Of a stretch of 29,064 nt of DNA, positions 23,670 through 29,064 are shown piece after piece. This DNA comes from a virus. The notes below the pieces were generated by a model, which saw only the letters and a list, made by a program, of their open reading frames with translations, was not told the DNA's origin and did no database searches. A program made the position numbers and the translations under genes. The first letter of the stretch is position 1; every line of letters starts with the position of its first letter. The stretch is taken from positions 1 to 29,064 of the IMG/VR virus record IMGVR_UViG_3300001419_000031; one strand, written 5' to 3'.

Positions 23670-24077
23670 GTGCAGCGAGCTCGTGGCGCGATCGGCACGC
23701 CGTTCCGGCATCAAGGCCGGCAGCCGCATGTTGGTCTTGACTGTCTCGGGCTTGTCGTGCACGCGATCGGTTCTGGCGCCAAAGCCGTAGACCAGCGCGA
23801 CTACGCAACCGTCCCGGATTCCATCAGACTAGATGCCGCGCTGCGTCGGTATTTCGATGCCGTTGATGTCGATGATCCGACAGACGCGCCGGAAGGAAGC
23901 GTGCTGGCATTCTGTGTGTTCGGCGACCCGCACCGATCAGTGCGTCATCTCGGGATCAAGTCTGACCGTGGTATGATCCACGCTCGACATGGCGCTCGGA
24001 ACGCCGTCGTTGAGATCACGATCGGCCCGGCTTGGCATGATCTGTTCATCGGAGCGTATCAATGGCGAGCGCAGTAG
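23670..24077 (+). CDS. NlpC/P60 tail tip peptidase (GTA gp14-like)
   Basis: With the GTG at 23670 the product has 135 residues. It begins with the family's first helix and GTPFRHQG, then GLDCLGLV with the catalytic Cys (residue 25), VRHLGI with the catalytic His, and MIHARHG. These tail-associated peptidases cut peptidoglycan stem peptides during infection. The start is uncertain: GTG 23670 lies four bases after the hub stop and has no Shine-Dalgarno; GTG 23577 or 23607 would add up to 31 residues overlapping the hub gene. The gene order hub, peptidase, gp15-like protein is that of GTA and related phages. The last 16 bases overlap the next gene. Confidence 0.88.
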   Translation: MQRARGAIGTPFRHQGRQPHVGLDCLGLVVHAIGSGAKAVDQRDYATVPDSIRLDAALRRYFDAVDVDDPTDAPEGSVLAFCVFGDPHRSVRHLGIKSDRGMIHARHGARNAVVEITIGPAWHDLFIGAYQWRAQ

Positions 24078-26962
24078 GACAAGCGGCTGGAACCGCAGCA
24101 GCCGGCCCAGTGGGCGCGGCTCTCGGTGGGTCAATTGGCGGGCTGATTGACCAGCTATGGATGTCAAAGCTGATAGCTTCGACCCGTCAGCCGATCCGCG
24201 CCATTGACATCCCGATTTCGCACGCAACAGACGGCACGGCGTCCACGCTGATCTTCGGAGACTATGCTCGCATTCCGCTGCACCTGACGTGGACTTCGCG
24301 GCCTTGGGTCATCCAGCAGAGCGGCACCGACAAGCGAGGCATCCAGGCTCCAGACAAGTGGCTTGTGCAAGCGCAGTGGATGGCTGCGAACAACGCCATC
24401 GGCGAGTTTGATCAGCTGATTGCCGAAGGCAAGCGCATCTACACCAAGCCGTTCACGTCGGGTGACTCACTCACGACGGGCACAGATGCAAACATCCTGA
24501 CGATCCGCCAGACGAACAACACCGACTTCATCACGCGGTTCAACATCTACAACGCCAAGGACGGACTTGGCGATCCTGTTGATGCTGATCTTGCGGAGTT
24601 CCTTGGATCGCTCGACGAAGGCAGCATCACGCAGTTTGTGATCAGCTCGCCGTCGATCAGCATTCAGACGAAGGTCATCTCGTCTCGAATCACTGACGCT
24701 GCCGGCAACGCCGAGCTCAAGCTGGAGCTGGACACGCCCTATGACACGGGCGGCAGCACGTCGCCTTGGGGCATCTTGCTTGGGTTCTCCAGCACGATGG
24801 TTTCAGGCGTCAGCATCTCGTTGACGAACACCGCCGTCCAGTATGACCCAAAGGTCTTTCCTGGCGGTGCGGCCAGCGTAGAGCTGAACCTCAACGGCGC
24901 GATCAAGTCGTCGATCATGGTCTCGGCAATCGGCAGCGACAACGTGCCGAAGAACCGGAACCGCGCCTACGTTGTGTGCGATGAGTTTTTGCTGTCGGGA
25001 TTCGGAAACCGGATGCCGAACATGTCAGCCGTCGTGGCTGGTCGCACTGGCTTCCTGACGCTGAACGACACGGTCGATTACGTTGCGCGCAACCTGACAG
25101 GACTGAACTCGGCGCTGTCGAACAACGACAACGTGCCGGCAGATCAGATGGATGGTCTGGCCGTCTATGCGCCATTCGAGCCCGGCGAAGTTCTGGAGAA
25201 GCTGCGCGCGTCGAACGGTCTGCTCTGGCGAGAAGGCAACGCCGGGCACACATCCATCTACGGCGAGTTCTTCATGGACTCGTCGAGGTCGATCAACTTC
25301 ATCGACTACTTCGGCTTCAACGCTCGCCGGCCGTCAGAGGACTTCGAGGAAGTCGATCTCAAGCTCGGCCGCATCGACAGCAACGAGCGCATCAGGAAGG
25401 TGGAGATTTCGTTCTCCAACAAGTTCGACAGCTGGCAGCGAGGCGTCGAGGCCGAAGAGCTTGAGCACGTTCCGCTCGGCAAGGAAGTTCGCATCAACCT
25501 TGACGACATGGTGATGACGCGCGCGGCTGCAAAGACGATTGCGCGGAGGATGCTGCACGAGTCGTGGAACCGCACCTATCAGGTGAGCTGGATCGCGTCA
25601 TGGGAGCACGCCATCTTCCAAGAGGAAGACATCATCGGCTTTACTGACGACGCCGGCGATGTCTGGACGGTCATCGTTGATCAGATCGACGAGACGGCGG
25701 ACTTCTTTGTCGAGATCACCGGCTGGGTCATCGCGCCCGAGCAGCTGTCGGACAACCCATCCAGCCTGAGCTCCACGAACGACAGCGACCCGCGCTACGA
25801 CGAGGGACTGCCGCGCGTGCCGGTCGCCTACACTCCGCTGACGACCTACGTCGTGGACGTGCCACCGATCTACGATGAGCACGTAGGTGAACCGGGGGTC
25901 TACGTGGCTGCCTGCAACGTCGATCCCACGCTGGCCTTCCAGGGAGCCGTGGTCTTCGTCAAGCGGCCTTCGGATCAGTCCTGGCACGCTGAGGCCGTCA
26001 TCGAGACTGCGGCGACTGTAGGGCGAACCACGGACGCTCTCGCGAGCGTTGTCAGCACGGCCAGCTACGACACGGTCAACACCGTCAACGTCGAGCTCGA
26101 AGGCATCGGCCAGCTGGCGACGGTCACGGAGGCTGAGGTCGATGATGCGGTCAACCTCGCGCTGATCGGCACGGAGGTCGTTGGCTTCCGCGATGCCACG
26201 CTTGAGGCGGACGGAACCTACACTCTCGACCACCTGAGCCGCGGCCGGATGGCAACGGAGGATCAGGTTGGCACGCACGCGGTCGCCGAGCCGTTCGTGA
26301 TGCTGTCGGGTCTGACTTGGCTACCGCTGGCGGCTGAGGACATCGGCACGACGATCGAGGTCAAGATGGTCCCGCCGGGCGCCACGATCGACCAAGTGCA
26401 GCCGATCAGCTACACGGTCACGCTGCCGACGTGCGTGCCAGTGCCGCCGGCAGACGTGACGATGCTGGACAACGGCGACGGCAGCCTGACGGCCTCGTGG
26501 ACGTATCGAAGTCTGCACACGATCAGGTTCCGCAATCCGGCGCAATCTCCGGTGCTGGCTGGTGACACGGTGCAGGTCAGCGCATGGAACGGCACGATCA
26601 GCGGAGATGCCGACTATGTGGCGAGCGTGCTGGCGTCGCAGTCCACCTTGACGCTGACGTATCCTGCGAACGAGGGGCTGGAAGGTCCGACGATCAACGC
26701 GCAGGTGAAGCAGGTCTCGGCAACGTTCGGTGCAAGCTCTGCGGCATCGGCTAGTCTGTCGGCCAGCTACGTGCCGGTCGTGGACCTTGAGGACACGATC
26801 CTTGGGCTTGATGCTGGCACCGATAGCGGCGGCGAGTTCCTTGTGACCGCGGGCAGCCAAGAAACGCGATGGGTGCGCGCTGCGAACTATGGTAGCATCG
26901 ACAATGACTTCGGGTCTGTCGCCGATGCTGCGTCTTCCGTGTATGATTACGGGAGCCTCTGA
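24062..26962 (+). CDS. Large tail tip protein, GTA gp15-like
   Basis: The 966-residue protein begins with a Gly/Ala-rich hydrophobic segment (about 5-30), as is usual for this family. The body contains FGDYARIPLHLTW, a middle hub-like section (about 380-580) with EDIIGFTDDAGDVWTV, and EVVGFRDATL followed by LDHLSRGRMATEDQVGTHA (about 706-740), a signature of GTA gp15-type C-termini. An FN3-like domain follows (about 796-885). RcGTA gp15 is longer and has a TIM-barrel glycosidase-like part that I do not see here. It is the central tip protein that carries receptor-contact domains. It ends with a TGATG overlap. Confidence 0.82.
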   Translation: MASAVGQAAGTAAAGPVGAALGGSIGGLIDQLWMSKLIASTRQPIRAIDIPISHATDGTASTLIFGDYARIPLHLTWTSRPWVIQQSGTDKRGIQAPDKWLVQAQWMAANNAIGEFDQLIAEGKRIYTKPFTSGDSLTTGTDANILTIRQTNNTDFITRFNIYNAKDGLGDPVDADLAEFLGSLDEGSITQFVISSPSISIQTKVISSRITDAAGNAELKLELDTPYDTGGSTSPWGILLGFSSTMVSGVSISLTNTAVQYDPKVFPGGAASVELNLNGAIKSSIMVSAIGSDNVPKNRNRAYVVCDEFLLSGFGNRMPNMSAVVAGRTGFLTLNDTVDYVARNLTGLNSALSNNDNVPADQMDGLAVYAPFEPGEVLEKLRASNGLLWREGNAGHTSIYGEFFMDSSRSINFIDYFGFNARRPSEDFEEVDLKLGRIDSNERIRKVEISFSNKFDSWQRGVEAEELEHVPLGKEVRINLDDMVMTRAAAKTIARRMLHESWNRTYQVSWIASWEHAIFQEEDIIGFTDDAGDVWTVIVDQIDETADFFVEITGWVIAPEQLSDNPSSLSSTNDSDPRYDEGLPRVPVAYTPLTTYVVDVPPIYDEHVGEPGVYVAACNVDPTLAFQGAVVFVKRPSDQSWHAEAVIETAATVGRTTDALASVVSTASYDTVNTVNVELEGIGQLATVTEAEVDDAVNLALIGTEVVGFRDATLEADGTYTLDHLSRGRMATEDQVGTHAVAEPFVMLSGLTWLPLAAEDIGTTIEVKMVPPGATIDQVQPISYTVTLPTCVPVPPADVTMLDNGDGSLTASWTYRSLHTIRFRNPAQSPVLAGDTVQVSAWNGTISGDADYVASVLASQSTLTLTYPANEGLEGPTINAQVKQVSATFGASSAASASLSASYVPVVDLEDTILGLDAGTDSGGEFLVTAGSQETRWVRAANYGSIDNDFGSVADAASSVYDYGSL

Positions 26963-27114
26963 TGCCTCCAAAGAGCAAGAAGCAAGAGCGGCTGATGCGC
27001 GCGGTTCTGAACGATCCTGCCTTTGCCCGGCAGGTCGGTATCTCGCAGTCTGTCGCTCGCGAGTATCTTGGCGAAAAGCCGAAGAAGAAGGCACCTCGTA
27101 GGCGGGCGCGCTGA
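26962..27114 (+). CDS. Very small basic phage protein (50 residues)
   Basis: The frame from ATG 26962 to the TGA at 27112-27114 encodes 50 residues and is joined by TGATG overlaps to both neighbours. The sequence has KKQERLMRAVLNDPAFARQVG, with QSVAREYL and a basic KKKAPRRRAR tail; a closely similar K-Q-R-FM-A / FA-KVG / QSV-EY pattern recurs in small proteins of many tailed phages. The function is unknown; the basic tail suggests nucleic acid or partner binding. The double overlap makes it a convincing real gene despite its length. Confidence 0.75.
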   Translation: MPPKSKKQERLMRAVLNDPAFARQVGISQSVAREYLGEKPKKKAPRRRAR

Positions 27115-28160
27115 TGGCAGAACAGGTCCAGCTCAGGCGAGGCACGACGGCACAGCACTCGACGTTCACGGGTGCTGTCGGCGAACTCACGATCGACACG
27201 ACGAAGAATACCGGCGTCGTGCACGATGGCTCCACGGCTGGCGGTATCCCGCTTGCCAAGGAAGCGGCAATCCTCACGTCGCTTGAGGTGCGGAGCGGAA
27301 CTAGCGCGCGCGAGGCGTTGATCTACAACACCTACACCGACGCGAGCAACTACGAGCGCGCAGCGATCGGCTTTCAGACGCTGTCGAACACGCTGACGAT
27401 CGACACCGAAGCAGCCGGCACGGGAACGGTGCGTGGTCTGTCGATTGGCTCAGAGACGCTCTACATCGACCCGGCAGAGAACCGCGTAGGGATCGGACTC
27501 GACACGCCCTACGCGACGCTAACGGTGCGCTCGCAGGGCACCAACAACACACGCGGCATCGCTGGCGAGCATACCGACAACACCACGGCCTTCTCTCAGT
27601 TCAAGTTTGTTGGCCGCCGCTCGCGTGGATCGCACGGCTCGCCGTCTGCTGTGCTCGCTAACGACTCGCTCGTCAGCTTCAACGGCGCCGGCTACAAGGC
27701 AACGGACTGGTCTGACACTGTCGGCGGGCTCTACGTCTACGCGCGCGAGAACTGGACGGACACGGCCACGGGCACGTTCATTACGCTGCGCGGTCCGAAG
27801 CCCGGGACGACAACGCCGCAGGAGTGGGCTCGGTTCCAGTCTGACGCTGTGCAGTTTACGCCTGAGTGGACGGCAGCAGGCACGACGTATACGGCGCTCA
27901 AGGTCAACCCAACGAACACGGCAAGTGCTGCGGCGACGAAGCTGCTGGACCTTCAGATCGGCGGGACTTCGAAGGTTTCTGTCGGCAAGGACGGCGACAT
28001 CTCGACCGTCTCGTTCGCACAGTTCGCCGAGATCAGCACGCCATCGACGCCGGCCGAGAACGAGTGCCGGATCTATGCCAAGGACAACGGATCGGGATTG
28101 ACGCAGCTCGTCGTGCTGATGCCTGACGGCGTCGAGACCGTTCTTGCCACTCAGACCTGA
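27114..28160 (+). CDS. Tail fibre-like protein with Mtd-type N-terminus
   Basis: The 348-residue protein starts with QLRRGTTAQHSTFTGAVGEL and HDGSTAGGIPL (about 5-48), the Mtd-type N-terminal motif that anchors fibres to tails. A beta-rich middle follows, with RVGIGLDTPYATLTV (about 123-137), a trimeric-fibre signature. The C-terminus has ENECRIYAKDNG and LVVLMPDGVETVL, common at the ends of such proteins. It probably contacts the host surface. I see no variable-repeat or C-type-lectin end typical of diversity-generating systems. TGATG overlap at the start. Confidence 0.75.
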   Translation: MAEQVQLRRGTTAQHSTFTGAVGELTIDTTKNTGVVHDGSTAGGIPLAKEAAILTSLEVRSGTSAREALIYNTYTDASNYERAAIGFQTLSNTLTIDTEAAGTGTVRGLSIGSETLYIDPAENRVGIGLDTPYATLTVRSQGTNNTRGIAGEHTDNTTAFSQFKFVGRRSRGSHGSPSAVLANDSLVSFNGAGYKATDWSDTVGGLYVYARENWTDTATGTFITLRGPKPGTTTPQEWARFQSDAVQFTPEWTAAGTTYTALKVNPTNTASAAATKLLDLQIGGTSKVSVGKDGDISTVSFAQFAEISTPSTPAENECRIYAKDNGSGLTQLVVLMPDGVETVLATQT

Positions 28161-28161
28161 C

Positions 28162-28165
28162 GGAG
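28162..28165 (+). promoter_or_regulatory. Ribosome-binding site of the spike base gene
   Basis: GGAG lies six bases before ATG 28172, in an 11-base gap after the fibre gene. It supports this start. Confidence 0.5.
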
Positions 28166-28171
28166 ACACAG

Positions 28172-28429
28172 ATGACCGCGCCATCCATTTCCAACCACAA
28201 CAACCCAAGCCCGGCCGAGTATGCCGAGATTGTGACGCCTGCGTCTGCGGACCTGCCGGCGATCACGCGAGCCATCTACATTGCAGCGGCCGGCAACCTG
28301 ACCGTCGTGATGGCGGGCAAGGGCAACACGTCCACGGTGACGTTCAACAACGTCGTGGCCGGTAGCGTGCTACCGATTCGCGCTCGCCAGATCACGGCCG
28401 CACCAGCGAACACCGTCGCGCTTTACTGA
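28172..28429 (+). CDS. Spike base protein, GTA rcc01079-like
   Basis: The 85-residue product matches the small family annotated as spike base protein, RCAP_Rcc01079 type. It shows EYAEIVTPASADLPAITRAIY, a VTFNNVVAGSVLPIRARQI segment, and ends in the typical VALY. In Rhodobacter capsulatus GTA this protein (GhsA) forms the base of the head spikes that bind capsule. Here it lies in the main structural cluster rather than at a separate locus. The next gene starts four bases after the stop and may encode the matching spike fibre. Confidence 0.85.
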   Translation: MTAPSISNHNNPSPAEYAEIVTPASADLPAITRAIYIAAAGNLTVVMAGKGNTSTVTFNNVVAGSVLPIRARQITAAPANTVALY

Positions 28430-28432
28430 GCT

Positions 28433-29064
28433 ATGAACCTCGGCATCGGACTCGGCGTCACCAACTACCTGCGCGTCCCGACGGTTGCGCTGGACCCAGA
28501 TGCTGCCATCGCCGCGCTGTTCCAGACGGGAACGCCCGGGGTCTACCACGAAGGCGCATGGTATGACCCGTCCGATTCGGCGACGGTGTTTCAGGATGCG
28601 GCTGGGACTACGCCTGCTGGTGTGGGCGATCCTGTTGGGCTCATCCTGGACAAGTCGCAGGGGCTGGCGCTTGGGAGCCAACAGGTGGTCGATGGCGGGT
28701 TCACCGACATCGCAAACTGGCCCGCAGAGGGAACGCCAACGATCCGAGAGATCGACGCGAACGGCGACCTCCATATTTCCGGTGCTCACAACACGGGCGT
28801 GACTCAGCAGATACCCGGGCTTGCTACCGGCTGGCATGAGGTCACGATCGAAGCAAGGGTCGTCACCGGGTCGATCAAGTTCCAGATGAACTTCTCCGAA
28901 ACGATCGGCCCAGCAGTGTGGGGACCGACATTCAGCACGGCCACATACAGGGTCCTGCTGAATCAAGGCAGAAGGGACGTCAAGATCGCTTGTGGCGGGA
29001 CTGCCGAGTTTTACGTCCGCAGCATAAGCATCAAGCCACTAGCAGGCAATCACGCAAGCCAAAG
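28433..29064 (+). CDS. Probable spike or fibre protein, 3'-truncated by the window
   Basis: The open frame from ATG 28433 runs through the window end (210 complete codons). Residues 37-75 hold GVYHEGAWYDPSD, FQDAAGTTPAGVGDPVG and LILDKSQG, a motif widespread in phage fibre and spike proteins. A jelly-roll, carbohydrate-binding-like domain follows (about 81-200, with ANWPAEG and TGWHEVTIEARV). After it, LAGNHASQ resumes the usual continuation of the first motif. Position directly after the spike base suggests a spike fibre (GhsB analogue). The C-terminal part is not visible. Confidence 0.7.
   Translation, partial: MNLGIGLGVTNYLRVPTVALDPDAAIAALFQTGTPGVYHEGAWYDPSDSATVFQDAAGTTPAGVGDPVGLILDKSQGLALGSQQVVDGGFTDIANWPAEGTPTIREIDANGDLHISGAHNTGVTQQIPGLATGWHEVTIEARVVTGSIKFQMNFSETIGPAVWGPTFSTATYRVLLNQGRRDVKIACGGTAEFYVRSISIKPLAGNHASQ

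Noticed and set aside
23670-24077. NlpC/P60 protein as the lysis endolysin
   Set aside because: Its place between the hub and gp15-like genes and the GTPFRHQG start mark it as a tail tip peptidase for infection rather than a lysis enzyme.
27114-28160. Diversity-generating retroelement target (Mtd)
   Set aside because: Only the N-terminal anchor resembles Mtd. I found no variable repeat, template repeat, C-type-lectin-like end or reverse transcriptase in the window.
1-29064. tRNA genes, CRISPR arrays, insertion sequences or attachment sites
   Set aside because: I saw no cloverleaf-type segment, spaced repeat array, transposase or integrase gene. Almost all sequence is taken up by overlapping structural genes.

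Overview
This window is one continuous, rightward-transcribed structural module of a tailed bacteriophage with long-tail (siphovirus-type) genes. It holds about 31 genes, all on the plus strand, tightly packed and mostly joined by ATGA, GTGA or TGATG stop/start overlaps. The DNA is GC-rich (low sixties percent by eye). A lipobox protein and a tail tip of the alphaproteobacterial gene-transfer-agent (GTA) type (DUF2460, DUF2163, NlpC/P60 and gp15-like proteins, plus a GTA-type spike-base protein) point to a Gram-negative, probably alphaproteobacterial host. That host call is inference.

Layout: 1-342 is a leader with no convincing gene; it carries a C/G-tract hairpin, a dyad and short direct repeats. 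343-2574 holds small early or accessory genes (a DUF3310 protein, a metallophosphoesterase, several unknowns). 2574-4683 is the terminase pair. 4725-5460 is a three-gene insert (lipoprotein, small protein, two-helix holin-like protein). 5457-10439 is the head module: DUF4055 portal, MuF-like protein, scaffold and P22-type coat protein. 10505-15630 runs from a small post-capsid protein and a 1023-residue double-SGNH esterase-like protein to the connector and tail-completion genes. 15634-21226 covers tail tube, frameshifted tail assembly chaperones and tape measure. 21226-26962 is the GTA-like baseplate, including a hub with a four-cysteine motif. 26962-29064 holds a 50-residue protein, a fibre with an Mtd-type N-terminus, a GTA-type spike base and the start of a probable spike/fibre protein cut by the window end.

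How the genes fit together: TerS/TerL package DNA through the portal into a P22-type capsid built on the scaffold. The connector, closure and terminator proteins join it to a tail tube whose length is set by the tape measure and whose assembly is chaperoned by a G/GT pair made by -1 frameshifting. The tip opens the envelope with a cell-wall peptidase, and fibres, spikes and the esterase-like protein probably contact surface glycans.

Most notable observations: (1) a textbook -1 frameshift signal, GGGAAAC followed by a 19-pair stem-loop; (2) apparent complete absence of GTAC across the 29 kb, with codon choice visibly bent to avoid it; (3) a capsid-proximal protein with two tandem SGNH domains, the first apparently degenerate, interrupted by small beta-domains; (4) a combination of a P22-type head with a GTA-type tail tip and head spike in one cluster. 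No tRNA, CRISPR array, insertion sequence or minus-strand gene was supported.
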